Below are positions 51,621 to 61,116 of a stretch of DNA of 64,000 nt, in pieces (the first letter of the stretch is position 1; each line of letters opens with the position of its first letter). The translations under genes and the position numbers were made by a program. The notes below the pieces were generated by a model, which had not been told where the DNA came from, ran no database searches, and saw only the letters and a program-made list of their open reading frames with translations. Source of the stretch: an uncultured Ligilactobacillus sp. (GTDB lineage Bacteria; Bacillota; Bacilli; Lactobacillales; Lactobacillaceae); assembly GCA_944326135.1 (NCBI GenBank), contig CALVCU010000011.1, positions 36,483 through 100,482 of the forward strand. The letters are read 5' to 3'.

Positions 51621-53939
51621 TTATTTATCAGCGATGCGATTGTGCATCACATATGTCTCCTTTTTCACATTATTAAATAGTGGTGATAATTCTTTTTCAG
51701 CAAATATATCTAATCGATGCATTGCACGTGAACAAATTGTATATACTAATTGACGTTCATCTTCATCATGATAGTTTGCCTTATTAGCATTCCACATAAT
51801 AATTGCATCAAATTCCAAACCTTTAGCTAAATATGCTGGAACAACCAAAGTTCCTTCAACTAAACGTTGATTTTCGGTTTTAATTAAACTTACATTCTCA
51901 CCCTGTTGTTTTAATTCATCTGTCAACATTGCACACTCTGCTAATGTCTTACCAATAATTGCTGTTGTCATTTTTTTGCTTCTATTATATTGCAATTGAT
52001 GTACTACATCTGCAACCATTTTTTGATTTGAATCATCAATAGTAATGGTTGGTAAATCTCCTGTCCGGTTAAAGGCTGTTACCTTCTCACCATTTACGAG
52101 GACACCCTTTGTAAAGTCTGTAATTTGTTTAGTTGAACGATAAGATTGTGTTAGCTGCACTACTTTAGTCTTATCAGGATCAAACATTGTTGATAATTCT
52201 TCCAATAAACTATGACTATTTTCTTTTGTAAAAATTGCTTGGTTCAAATCGCCGAGCATTGTAAACTTAGCACGTGGAAAATCATTCTTTAAATAAGCTA
52301 ATTGATAAGCTGTATAGTCTTGAATTTCATCAATAAAGACTTCTCGAATATCAGTATTCTCACGTTTCCCAGTAATTAAATCGTATAGGAAGAGATATGC
52401 TGTAACATCTGTCATTGATAAATGTTTATCAATCAAATTTTGCTTAATTGTTGCGACATGTTGTTCCCATTGTTCAGTCGTAATATCATGGGCAGTTAAA
52501 TTAATTAACTGTGGCGTCGCACGCAAGAAATCATAATATTGCTTGTTAATATTTAAGAATCTGTTGTGAATAATTGTTTGTCTAATTTGTTGAAAATGTT
52601 TCATTACATAGTTTTTAGCTAAGTAGAACATTTCATCTGCACCATTTTCAAAACTATCACGATTCTTATTACCATATAAACTATTCAATTCCTCATGACT
52701 TAGATCTTGAACTGCTTTTTGTACTTTATCAGTTTTTGCAATTCGATTTAACTTTCGATGTAATAACTTAAGCAGTTCTTCTTTAGTTGCACTAATTCGA
52801 TTTCTTAAATGATAATTTTCATTGAAACTGTAATAAATATCTCTTATTTTTTCACGCGTAAAAACAATTTTTCCATGATATTTAATATCTTTAAAATCAA
52901 TTCCATCTTTTTCCAAATAATTAGCATACTTTTGAGTAGCCTTGAAAAAGGCAAGACTATCTTTTAACGCTTTAATTTTTTTATTATTTCCCGTATTTGT
53001 TTCTTCAAATCTTTCTTGCAATGTTTCAACATGAATGCGAGGAACCCGACGTTGTGTATATTGATAGAATGTCATTTGAACCATATTTTGTTCACCTAAC
53101 TCTGGCAAAACACGATCAATATAATCATTAAATAATTGGTTAGGTGAGAATAAAATAATTTGACTGGAATTTAAATTACCACGATAACGATATAATAGAT
53201 AAGCAACACGTTGTAATACTGCCGATGTTTTTCCTGAACCTGCTGCCCCTTGAACAAACAATAAATCTGACTTTGTATCACGAATAATTTTATTCTGTTC
53301 TTTTTGGATAGTGGTTACAATGCTTTTCATTTTAATATCAGAAGATTCATCAAGAACCTCTAAAAGCATTTGATCACCCACAGTTTCGTCTGTATCAAAT
53401 AAGGTAATGATTTTGCCATCTTCTACCATAAATTGACGTTTCAATGTCAAATTAACGGTTTGAGTACCGTCCGGTGTTTCATATGAAACTTTTCCTAAAC
53501 CACCGTCGTAGTATACACTCGAAATTGGCGCACGCCAGTCATACACCAAAAAATGGTCTGGAGTATCTGAGAAACTTGCTAATCCAATATATGCTGTTTC
53601 CGTTTTATTAGAACCAGTTTCTTGAAAATCAATTCGTGCAAAATATGGCTTCTTTTCTAATTTTTGTAATACTTCTAATTCTTTTGTAGCTTGTTGCCAA
53701 CTATTTTGCCGTTCTTGTAATAGTTGCTGCTGTTGACGTACAGATAAAGCTGTATCCATCATTCCAGAATAAGTTGAAGTCTTTATACGGACATTATTTT
53801 TAAAATCTGCCTGTATTGCTCGCTCATCCTTTTCAGCATTTTCAATATTTTTTTGGTCCTTTTTTTCGGCAGTCTTGATTTTGTCAACTACCATATCCAT
53901 TCTTGCTTGTTCTTGTTTTTTTATTTGGTCAGCACTCAT
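51621..53939 (-). CDS. helD: HelD-like RNA polymerase recycling helicase (superfamily I)
   Basis: 772 residues. The N-terminal ~110 residues are a charged coiled coil that in HelD enters the RNA polymerase secondary channel. The signature AYIGLASFSDTPDHFLVYDWRAPISSVYYD follows. Helicase motif I is VQGAAGSGKTSAVLQR, motif II is EVFIDEIQDYT, and motif III-IV is MLGDLNQAIF and LTQSYRS. HelD frees stalled RNA polymerase from nucleic acid using ATP. An SF1 DNA-repair helicase is the older label. The stop is immediately upstream of coaA. Confidence 0.9.
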   Translation of the reverse strand: MSADQIKKQEQARMDMVVDKIKTAEKKDQKNIENAEKDERAIQADFKNNVRIKTSTYSGMMDTALSVRQQQQLLQERQNSWQQATKELEVLQKLEKKPYFARIDFQETGSNKTETAYIGLASFSDTPDHFLVYDWRAPISSVYYDGGLGKVSYETPDGTQTVNLTLKRQFMVEDGKIITLFDTDETVGDQMLLEVLDESSDIKMKSIVTTIQKEQNKIIRDTKSDLLFVQGAAGSGKTSAVLQRVAYLLYRYRGNLNSSQIILFSPNQLFNDYIDRVLPELGEQNMVQMTFYQYTQRRVPRIHVETLQERFEETNTGNNKKIKALKDSLAFFKATQKYANYLEKDGIDFKDIKYHGKIVFTREKIRDIYYSFNENYHLRNRISATKEELLKLLHRKLNRIAKTDKVQKAVQDLSHEELNSLYGNKNRDSFENGADEMFYLAKNYVMKHFQQIRQTIIHNRFLNINKQYYDFLRATPQLINLTAHDITTEQWEQHVATIKQNLIDKHLSMTDVTAYLFLYDLITGKRENTDIREVFIDEIQDYTAYQLAYLKNDFPRAKFTMLGDLNQAIFTKENSHSLLEELSTMFDPDKTKVVQLTQSYRSTKQITDFTKGVLVNGEKVTAFNRTGDLPTITIDDSNQKMVADVVHQLQYNRSKKMTTAIIGKTLAECAMLTDELKQQGENVSLIKTENQRLVEGTLVVPAYLAKGLEFDAIIMWNANKANYHDEDERQLVYTICSRAMHRLDIFAEKELSPLFNNVKKETYVMHNRIADK

Positions 53940-54083
53940 CGAAACTATTCCCTTCCCTTTTAAAATACAAGTTATAATATTTTAGCATAATCAGCAGATT
54001 TAATTCAAAAGATGCGCTATAATCTCGCATTCACATAAAATTATTGATTATATTAAATTTACGCCAATTCAAGTAATAAAATT

Positions 54084-54111
54084 TTGTCAAAACACCATTG
54101 CGCGGTATTAT
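54084..54111 (+). promoter_or_regulatory. Promoter upstream of the DedA gene
   Basis: TTGTCA (54084-54089) and TATTAT (54106-54111) are 16 bp apart, 32 bp before the start codon. Confidence 0.55.
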
Positions 54112-54142
54112 ATTTAATAACTAAATTTAAGTAGGTGAGGCA

Positions 54143-54790
54143 ATGCTCAGTCAAATTATTTACGGTATTCTTCATTTTAAAGAATATCTTTTCCCATTAA
54201 TTGAAGGATTAGGAAATTGGTCTTATATATTAATTTTCATTTTAATTTTTATGGAAACTGGGTTAGTTATTTTCCCATTTCTTCCAGGCGAATCATTGAT
54301 TTTCTTTACTAGTGCAATTGCATCCGTAAAAAATTCAATTCTCGATATTCGCATCCTATTCTTAGTTTATTTCTTTGCTGCTTTGATCGGTGATACAGTA
54401 AACTTTGAAATTGGAAAACATCTGAAGCGACTTCCATTTTTCAAAAAACATTTAACAGAAGCTCGTTTGCAGGCTGGCATCCGTTTTTACCATCGTCATG
54501 GCGGTAAGACCGTAATATTTGGTCGCTTTATTCCACTTATCCGGACTTTTGTTCCTTTAATTTCAGGAACAATTGGGATGTCAACTAAAAAATTTGCTTT
54601 TTATAATTTATTAGGAGTATTGCTTTGGGTTTCAGCTGGCAGTTTCTTAGGTTATTTCTTTGGTCAAGTACCTTTTGTTCAACAACACTTCTCCGAAATC
54701 TTTGTTGGGATTGCAATTTGTGCAATTATCCCTGCTATATTTGCCGGCATCTCCAATTTCTTAAAACGAAGAAAAGAAAAAATGATGTAA
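54143..54790 (+). CDS. DedA-family membrane protein
   Basis: 215 residues, five or six hydrophobic segments. The DedA/VTT pattern is clear: FLPGESLIFFTSAIA, then FAALIGDTVNFEIGKH and the conserved FGRFIPLIRTFVPLISGTIGMS. Members act as lipid scramblases or transporters, for example of undecaprenyl phosphate or phosphatidylethanolamine, and affect envelope homeostasis. The exact role here is unknown. It has GTGAGG upstream of the ATG. Confidence 0.92.
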   Translation: MLSQIIYGILHFKEYLFPLIEGLGNWSYILIFILIFMETGLVIFPFLPGESLIFFTSAIASVKNSILDIRILFLVYFFAALIGDTVNFEIGKHLKRLPFFKKHLTEARLQAGIRFYHRHGGKTVIFGRFIPLIRTFVPLISGTIGMSTKKFAFYNLLGVLLWVSAGSFLGYFFGQVPFVQQHFSEIFVGIAICAIIPAIFAGISNFLKRRKEKMM

Positions 54791-54980
54791 TAATAACCTA
54801 ATCATTATTTGATTTACTTATTATTAAAATTAAAAGAATTATATTAGATTGAAAAATTTAATTCAAAATGCCTCAACCTCCTAATTTATAAATTAATCAT
54901 ATGATTTATCAGAGATTGGACTTATATAACAATCTCTTATTATAATAGTGATAGTAATTTTTAACGAAAGAGGATTTTAT

Positions 54981-56849
54981 ATGACACTTTCTTTAGTAAT
55001 CGTTACAGTTGCAATGTTTGCAACACCAATGATTTTATCCCGTTTCAAGGTTTCAGTTGTTCCAACATCTGTTGCTGAGGTAATTGTCGGGATTATTCTA
55101 GGCCAAAGTTGCCTTCATTTAGTAAAAATGAATAGCGTTTTAAGTTATTTATCAACTCTTGGGGTTATCTTTTTGATGTTCTTGAGTGGTATGGAAATTG
55201 ATTTTTCTTTATTTAAAAAGAATAGCAAAAAACGAATGACGCCGCTTGAATTAAAAAAAGCAAATGCACAACCTCAAACTTCGCCATTAAAAACGGCAAT
55301 TTTAGCTTACGGTCTTAGTGTAGTAACAGCCGTGATTCTAGCAATCCTATTTAAAGTTTCTGGTCTCTTCACTAACTTTATGCTTGCTACTATTTTATTT
55401 GCAACCGTCTCTTTAGGCGTTGTAATCTCATTACTTAAAGAAAATGAATTATTAAGCAAGCCATTTGGTCAAGCTATACTTCTATTTGCCGTATTAGGTG
55501 AAGTTGTTCCTTTATTGACACTAACAGTGTATTCATCCTTATATTCAGGTAAAGGAGAAACTTTATGGTTAATTTCACTAATCTTCATTGTAGCTGCCTT
55601 ATTTTTCCGTCATTTTCGTAAGTTCTTTACATTTTTTGACACGATCAATAAATCAACTACTCAATTAGATATGCGTTTAGCTTTCTTAATCATCATTACA
55701 TTAGTGGTATTAGCGGAAGAAGTTGGTGCTGAAAATATCTTAGGGGCATTCGTTGCCGGAATTGTAGTTAAATTACTTCAACCAGAAGAAGAAACTCAAC
55801 GCAAACTTGATTCAATTGGATATGGAATTTTTATTCCTTACTTCTTCATTATAACTGGAGTGAAGCTAAACATTCCTTCATTATTAGCTTCTCCTAAGAC
55901 ATTAATATTAATACCATTATTCTTTATCGCATTTATTGTAGCTAAACTTCCTGCATACTTTGGCTACCGTACGCGTTTTTCAAAGGGAAATTCGCGTGCT
56001 GCTGCCATTCTTTCAACAACAACAATCACATTAGTATTAGCTACTTTAACTGTCGCTGAAGAATTAAATGCAATTACTCCACAACAATCCGGGGCATTCA
56101 TTTTAGCTGGTATTTTAACATGTATATTTGCTCCAATTTTATTCAACAAGTTATATAAACCAGAACCAGAAGATGTTCAAAAAACTAAAGTTACTATTAT
56201 TGGCGCAAACTTCCTTACAATCCCTGCAGCTCAACAAGTTTCTAAAGACTGGTATGATGTGAAAATTTATACTGATAAACAAGCAGATTATACAACATAT
56301 AAATCTCGTTCAAACGTTCAGTTAGTTAAGTCTCTAAATCCAGATGACCTAATTGAACAGGAAATTTTCGACACTGATATATTAGTGTTAGCGTATAATA
56401 CCTTAGTAAACTATAACTTGGCGATGAACGCTAAAAAGTATGGAGTAAAAGAAGTCATTGCTTATATTGAAAGTCGTGACCCTAATGATACAATGGAAAA
56501 AGAATTAGATGAAGCTGGCGTTGATACAATTAACAAGTTTAGTATGGATGTTAACATCTTACGGACTGCAATTGAATCACCATCAATGCTTCAAGTCCTT
56601 TCTGATGGTGGCGATGCTCACATTTACGAAGTTACTGTTCGAAATGCACGCTTTGCTGGTTTGGAAATTCACAAATTGCCATTTATTAAGGACATTACAA
56701 TCAGTCGAATTTTCCGTAATCGACATGCTATTGCTCCTCACGGTGAAACACGAATTCAATTAAATGATCATATCATCTTCTCTGGTGAACGTGATGTTGT
56801 TCAAAAAATTCGTAAATCATTAGGCCGTCTAAATGAGGAAAATTACTAA
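54981..56849 (+). CDS. CPA2-family monovalent cation:proton antiporter with RCK domain
   Basis: 622 residues from the ATG at 54981, which has AAAGAGG upstream. The frame's earlier start at 54948 lacks a ribosome site. Residues 1-385 are the Na+/H+ exchanger fold (VAEVIVGIILGQSCLH, LGVIFLMFLSGMEIDF, ENILGAFVAGIVVKLL, FIPYFFIITGVKL). Residues about 400-535 are a TrkA-N/RCK-like Rossmann domain. The last ~70 residues are a TrkA-C domain (GLEIHKLPFIKDITISRIFR). The family exports K+ or Na+ for pH and volume control. It is followed closely by hflX. Confidence 0.9.
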   Translation: MTLSLVIVTVAMFATPMILSRFKVSVVPTSVAEVIVGIILGQSCLHLVKMNSVLSYLSTLGVIFLMFLSGMEIDFSLFKKNSKKRMTPLELKKANAQPQTSPLKTAILAYGLSVVTAVILAILFKVSGLFTNFMLATILFATVSLGVVISLLKENELLSKPFGQAILLFAVLGEVVPLLTLTVYSSLYSGKGETLWLISLIFIVAALFFRHFRKFFTFFDTINKSTTQLDMRLAFLIIITLVVLAEEVGAENILGAFVAGIVVKLLQPEEETQRKLDSIGYGIFIPYFFIITGVKLNIPSLLASPKTLILIPLFFIAFIVAKLPAYFGYRTRFSKGNSRAAAILSTTTITLVLATLTVAEELNAITPQQSGAFILAGILTCIFAPILFNKLYKPEPEDVQKTKVTIIGANFLTIPAAQQVSKDWYDVKIYTDKQADYTTYKSRSNVQLVKSLNPDDLIEQEIFDTDILVLAYNTLVNYNLAMNAKKYGVKEVIAYIESRDPNDTMEKELDEAGVDTINKFSMDVNILRTAIESPSMLQVLSDGGDAHIYEVTVRNARFAGLEIHKLPFIKDITISRIFRNRHAIAPHGETRIQLNDHIIFSGERDVVQKIRKSLGRLNEENY

Positions 56850-56875
56850 AATTTTAAATAGATTGGGATAATAAT

Positions 56876-58147
56876 ATGAAATCAGTTATAATTGGTGGAA
56901 TCGAAAACGAGCAGCTTAATTTTGACTATACAATGGAAGAATTAGCGAATTTAGCCAATGCAGACAACATGGAAGTCGTTGGCGAGATCCGCCAAAATAT
57001 TGAAAAACCTGTTTCTGCAACCTATTTTGGTAAAGGAAAAGTTGAAGAAATTCGTGAACAAGCAATTGCTTTAGACGCTGAAGCTTTAATTGTTAATGAT
57101 GAACTTTTACCAACTCAAATTCGTAATCTTGAGGAAGAAACAGGACTAGATATTATTGATCGCACTGCTTTAATTTTAGATATTTTTGCTTCACGAGCAC
57201 ATACAAAAGTTGCAAAATTACAAGTAAAAATCGCACAACTACAATATCAGCTACCTCGAATCAGAACCGCAAGCATTAATAAAATGGATCAACAAACTGC
57301 TGGTGGTAATACAGGTGGTGGATTCACTAACCGTGGTACTGGTGAAACTCAAATTGAATTAAACCGGCGTACAATTCAAAAACAAATTTCTGCATTGCGT
57401 AAGGAACTAAAAGAAGTCCAACGTGATACAGCCACACAACGTAAAAAGCGTCAAAAATCTGACTTAAAATCAGTTGCTTTAGTTGGGTATACTAATGCTG
57501 GTAAATCAACAACTATGAATAATATTCTTGATTATTTGGAAATTAATGATAGCAAACGCGTTTTTGAAAAAGACATGCTCTTTGCTACGTTAGATACATA
57601 TGTCCGTAAAATCACTTTACCTGATAAAAAAGCATTTATCTTAAGTGATACTGTTGGATTTGTATCTAAATTACCTCACCAATTAGTTGAGGCTTTTAAA
57701 TCAACATTATTAGAAGCTGCTGAAGCAGACCTCTTAATTCAAGTAGTCGATATCTCTGATCCAAATTATCGTCAAATGATTCAGACAACGGAAGATACAT
57801 TACGCGATATTGGAGTTGATAACATTCCAATGATTTATGCTTTTAATAAAGCTGACAAAGCAAATATTCCTTATCCAACATTAGAAAGTAACCAGTTTAC
57901 TTACTGTGCTAAAGACCAAAAATCAATTACTATGTTACTTGATTTATTGCATAAAGAATTATTTAAGGACTATCAAACTAAGAAGTTTCTTATTCCGTTT
58001 AACCAAGGCAAATACATTGATATTTTAAATCAACAAGCAAACATTAAAGAAACTGAATACCAAAATGATGGTACTTTAATTACCGCTGATGTTTCGCCTA
58101 AATTAAAACAACAATTAGCATCTTTCATAGTTGATGAAGATAAATAA
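56876..58147 (+). CDS. hflX: Ribosome-associated GTPase HflX
   Basis: 423 residues. An N-terminal HflX domain includes the diagnostic NKMDQQTAGGNTGGGFTNRGTGETQIELNRR. The G domain has G1 GYTNAGKS (204-211), G3 DTVGF and G4 NKAD. It splits stalled 70S ribosomes during heat or antibiotic stress. It starts 26 bp after the antiporter and ends at a strong bidirectional terminator. Confidence 0.96.
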   Translation: MKSVIIGGIENEQLNFDYTMEELANLANADNMEVVGEIRQNIEKPVSATYFGKGKVEEIREQAIALDAEALIVNDELLPTQIRNLEEETGLDIIDRTALILDIFASRAHTKVAKLQVKIAQLQYQLPRIRTASINKMDQQTAGGNTGGGFTNRGTGETQIELNRRTIQKQISALRKELKEVQRDTATQRKKRQKSDLKSVALVGYTNAGKSTTMNNILDYLEINDSKRVFEKDMLFATLDTYVRKITLPDKKAFILSDTVGFVSKLPHQLVEAFKSTLLEAAEADLLIQVVDISDPNYRQMIQTTEDTLRDIGVDNIPMIYAFNKADKANIPYPTLESNQFTYCAKDQKSITMLLDLLHKELFKDYQTKKFLIPFNQGKYIDILNQQANIKETEYQNDGTLITADVSPKLKQQLASFIVDEDK

Positions 58148-58180
58148 AAAAGAAGTTGCAATATTGCAACTTCTTTTTTT
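58146..58180. terminator. Bidirectional terminator after hflX
   Basis: A nearly perfect palindrome of AAGAAGTTGCAATATTGCAA type with T-runs on both sides lies between the convergent genes. It overlaps the last codon of the minus-strand gene. Confidence 0.9.
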
Positions 58181-59144
58181 ATCTTCGACTTCTCCAATGT
58201 TTGTTAGGAACTTTAGTTTCCACAGTTTCATGTTGAGACCGTGACATTGTGGAAGTTTCTTCTACTGTTTCAGAAAAGCCTGAGTTAGTGCCTCCCACAC
58301 GACTTTGTTGTGATGAGCTGTCAGCAGTTTCTTTTTTACGATATGCAATTTGTACATCTAAAGTAAATGGATTATTCTTTTCAATTAAACCACTTCGACC
58401 TAAAATTTTTTCAGGACCGCCTGTAATTACTGCTGTTGCTAAATATAATTGATACTTTTTCATTGCTTCTCTTGCACTCAATAATCCTACTTCACGGATG
58501 GTTGCAAGTTCTTTTCGCTCAATTTGGTTTAAACCACCATATATTACTAATGAATTTCCCTTTTGTGCTAATTCAAAATAAGGTAATGCAACTGGAGCAC
58601 TTAATGCTTTTTGTGGTTTATTAAGCTTTTGCAATTTTTCGTAAATTTCAGCTTCACTTAATCCACCATAATCTAATTTTAAGTATCCCATTCGCGTTAA
58701 TTGCTGTGCCAATTCTTGAATATTATGATGTTGTGTTCCTGAATGCACAACTGCTGCTGGTAAAAAGTTTTCATTTTTAAAAATCCCATTAGTTTGTACA
58801 TATCCAGGCATTAACTCTCGTTTTTCTGCTTCTGCAGCTGACATTGGATCTTGTCCTTGCAAATGTAATTTTTTCTCTATCCAAGGAGAAACATCAATTT
58901 TAGATTTTTTTGTTTTTGTAAAATAATAAAGTAAATTCAAATATGAAAAATATAAAATTCCAATAAACGCTAACAAAAATAAAGTACCACGAAGAAAATA
59001 CCCATTAATATAAAATTTTATTGCAACATATAGTAAATAAAAATTACCAATAGTAGCTAAAATAGTATAAATTCGATTCTTTAAAACTGTACTTAAATTG
59101 ACATAATTTAAAGAAGCTCGAATCATATCAAGAAATGTAAACAT
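58179..59144 (-). CDS. Membrane-anchored cytoplasmic protein of unknown function
   Basis: 321 residues. Two hydrophobic segments lie near the N-terminus (about 25-75). A soluble region of 240 residues follows with VSPWIEKKLHLQGQDPMSAAEAEKRELMPGYVQTNGIF and a Ser/Glu-rich tail ending KHWRSRR. I believe relatives are common in lactobacilli, but I know no function. It is 16 bp downstream of the Asn/Gln-rich secreted protein, and the two are probably one transcript. Translation ends inside the shared terminator. Confidence 0.75.
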   Translation of the reverse strand: MFTFLDMIRASLNYVNLSTVLKNRIYTILATIGNFYLLYVAIKFYINGYFLRGTLFLLAFIGILYFSYLNLLYYFTKTKKSKIDVSPWIEKKLHLQGQDPMSAAEAEKRELMPGYVQTNGIFKNENFLPAAVVHSGTQHHNIQELAQQLTRMGYLKLDYGGLSEAEIYEKLQKLNKPQKALSAPVALPYFELAQKGNSLVIYGGLNQIERKELATIREVGLLSAREAMKKYQLYLATAVITGGPEKILGRSGLIEKNNPFTLDVQIAYRKKETADSSSQQSRVGGTNSGFSETVEETSTMSRSQHETVETKVPNKHWRSRR

Positions 59145-59160
59145 CTATTATTCGACTCCT

Positions 59161-59643
59161 TTATTCTTGATTATTTGTATTAGTTTGATTATTTCCAGTT
59201 CCGCCAGTTGCATCGCGTGTTTGTTTTTGTTGTGTTTGCGATGTTTGGTTAGTCTGTTCATTAGTTTGATTATTTGTATCCGTATTATTATTGTCTGCCT
59301 TTTGATCATTACCTGTTGTATTTGTCTTTTGACTAGTTTGGTTTTGATCATTATTAGTTTGTTCTTGTTTATTCGTTACACTTTGATTATCTGCTTTAAC
59401 CGAAGTTTGATCTGCTGGCTTACTTGGAACATCCTCTTGCTTACTTTCATCGTCAGGCATCGAATGCACAATACTTGATTTTAAGCTAATCGTTTTCTTT
59501 GCTACACTTGATGAAACTACGCTTGATTTAGGCTTTCCCTCTGATGTATGCGTAACTGTATTAACAGCGACATTAGTTGCTCCAAGTGCTAATACAGCAG
59601 AAAATATCGCAAATGGCGTAATAAATGGAGCTATTCGTTTCAT
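59161..59643 (-). CDS. Exported Asn/Gln/Thr-rich low-complexity protein
   Basis: 160 residues. The N-terminal 30 residues are a signal peptide or single membrane anchor (RIAPFITPFAIFSAVLALGATNVAV). The rest is disordered, dominated by Asn, Gln, Thr and Asp (DQKADNNNTDTNNQTNEQTN), with no Cys and no sortase signal. It looks like a wall-spanning linker without a recognisable head domain. Family unknown. It is the first gene of a unit with the membrane protein at 58179-59144. A GGGAGGGG ribosome site precedes the ATG. Confidence 0.72.
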   Translation of the reverse strand: MKRIAPFITPFAIFSAVLALGATNVAVNTVTHTSEGKPKSSVVSSSVAKKTISLKSSIVHSMPDDESKQEDVPSKPADQTSVKADNQSVTNKQEQTNNDQNQTSQKTNTTGNDQKADNNNTDTNNQTNEQTNQTSQTQQKQTRDATGGTGNNQTNTNNQE

Positions 59644-59712
59644 TTAAAATTCCCCTCCCGTTTAATCTCTTCCTTAAAAATATTTTAATTTTTATTTATG
59701 ATTAATTTTCTA

Positions 59713-60141
59713 TCAATTTTTGAATTTTTCGTAACACTCCGCACAAATCCCGTAGATTTCAAATTTATGCCCATTAATTTTACATCCTGGCAATTGCCGT
59801 TGGAATTGTTCCATCGGACATTGTGCCAATTCTTGAACTTTTCCGCAATTAGTACAAATAAAATGGTGATGATGCACATGTTTAAAATCACATTGATATT
59901 TAACCTGTAATACATTTCTTTTAGTTTGTAACTCAACAATTCCTAAGTGATTAAAATCTCGAATATTTCGATATATTGTATTATGACTCATTCGAGGATA
60001 TAACTTATGCATATGTTCATCTACAGCGGATACATTAATATACTTATCTTGATATTGATTTAAGTATGCTAAAAGATCTTTTCGTTGCTTAGTTACTTTT
60101 AAATTGTTTTGTCTTAAAATTTGTAATGCACTATCAATCAT
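59713..60141 (-). CDS. Fur-family metal-dependent regulator
   Basis: 142 residues. The winged helix includes LKVTKQRKDLLAYL and PRMSHNTIYRNIRDFNHLGIVE. The dimerisation domain has FKHVHHHHFICTNCGKVQEL and a second pair CAEC near the end, giving the structural Zn(Cys)4 site. The HHHHF segment supplies the regulatory metal site. It could be Fur, Zur or PerR. The details do not decide between them, and no regulated gene is adjacent. An AAAGGGG site precedes the ATG. Confidence 0.9.
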   Translation of the reverse strand: MIDSALQILRQNNLKVTKQRKDLLAYLNQYQDKYINVSAVDEHMHKLYPRMSHNTIYRNIRDFNHLGIVELQTKRNVLQVKYQCDFKHVHHHHFICTNCGKVQELAQCPMEQFQRQLPGCKINGHKFEIYGICAECYEKFKN

Positions 60142-60210
60142 TTTATATCCCCTTTAAAATTACCGATTGCATTAAATTTACCACCTGGATAACATAAATA
60201 CAATACTTTT

Positions 60211-60774
60211 TTACTGAAATTTTTGCTGAATTTTTTGAACCGCTTGATCAATCTTTTTTTTAGTTAAATTCCAGTCATCATTATGTATAATTATCGTATT
60301 TTGTTTGATTTCAATTGGTACATTTAAATCTCTCTGACTTTCCTTGCTAGCCAATCTTTGCTTAACTAACTCAGCATTATCTCCTCGTTTAATTAATCTT
60401 TTTTTCAATTCTTTTAAATCACTTACTTGAATATGAAACACAGTTACCTGATTTCCTAAAGCTTTTACATATGAAATTGCTCCTGGTGTGTCTACAACTA
60501 ATGTGGCAAAATCAGATTTTTTCCAAGCTTCTTGTAACGCTTCCTGTGATGACCCATATTTTTTCCCATCGTAATTTACAGATTCAAAATAGTGCTTTTG
60601 ATCAAAGCTTTTATCAGTTTCAAAATAATAATCTACTCCATCAATCTCGTTATCTCGTTTTTTTCTTGTAGTATGTGTAATTACACGTGGCATCTGATAT
60701 TTATCTTTTAAATATTGTTGAATCGTTGTTTTACCAGTACCTGAAGCACCACATAGAATTATCAAATGTTTCAT
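60211..60774 (-). CDS. Guanylate kinase-like P-loop protein
   Basis: 187 residues from the ATG at 60774 (AAAGGAT nine bases upstream). The frame continues six codons further without a better site. It has P-loop LCGASGTGKTT, TRKKRDNEIDGVDYYFE (GMP-binding region, TRxxRxxExDGxDYxF) and FATLVVDTPGA. These are guanylate kinase features, but the spacing in the lid and the C-terminal half are diverged. It is probably a second GMP-kinase-like enzyme and not the essential Gmk, which normally sits with rpoZ and priA. The role is unknown. Confidence 0.8.
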   Translation of the reverse strand: MKHLIILCGASGTGKTTIQQYLKDKYQMPRVITHTTRKKRDNEIDGVDYYFETDKSFDQKHYFESVNYDGKKYGSSQEALQEAWKKSDFATLVVDTPGAISYVKALGNQVTVFHIQVSDLKELKKRLIKRGDNAELVKQRLASKESQRDLNVPIEIKQNTIIIHNDDWNLTKKKIDQAVQKIQQKFQ

Positions 60775-60839
60775 TAAAAAGTATCCTTTCAATATTGCAT
60801 CCTTAATGATTATATAATATACTTACAAAGTATCAATAT

Positions 60840-60912
60840 GCCACTTTAGCTCAGTAGGTAGAGCATCACCATGGTAAGGTGGGGGTCGTCGGTTCAAACC
60901 CGATAAGTGGCT
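60840..60912 (+). tRNA. tRNA-Thr (GGT)
   Basis: A 73-nt cloverleaf: acceptor GCCACTT/AAGTGGC, D arm GCTC/GAGC, anticodon arm TCACC-ATGGTAA-GGTGG with anticodon GGT, T arm GTCGG-TTCAAAC-CCGAT. CCA is not encoded. Confidence 0.96.
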
Positions 60913-60956
60913 TAAAATTAGAAATCTTATAGGTGTGCATATTTTAACTACAATAC

Positions 60957-60983
60957 AAAACAAGCTTTATAGCTTGTTTTTTT
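60957..60983 (+). terminator. Terminator after tRNA-Thr
   Basis: AAAACAAGCT pairs with AGCTTGTTTT, followed by TTT. Confidence 0.85.
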
Positions 60984-61028
60984 GATTAATCCCCTTTATG
61001 GAACATTGATTAGATTCAAATTTAACAC

Positions 61029-61100
61029 AAAAAAAGATTGTGACATGAAATGAAATACGTAACAATCATTAGAAATCCACTTCATTTGTTTGTCACAATC
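61029..61100 (-). terminator. Large-loop terminator after the lysine-riboswitch permease
   Basis: GATTGTGACA/TGTCACAATC (61036-61045 with 61091-61100) enclose a 45-base loop. On the minus strand seven Ts follow. Confidence 0.65.
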
Positions 61101-61116
61101 AATCTAATTATAAAAC

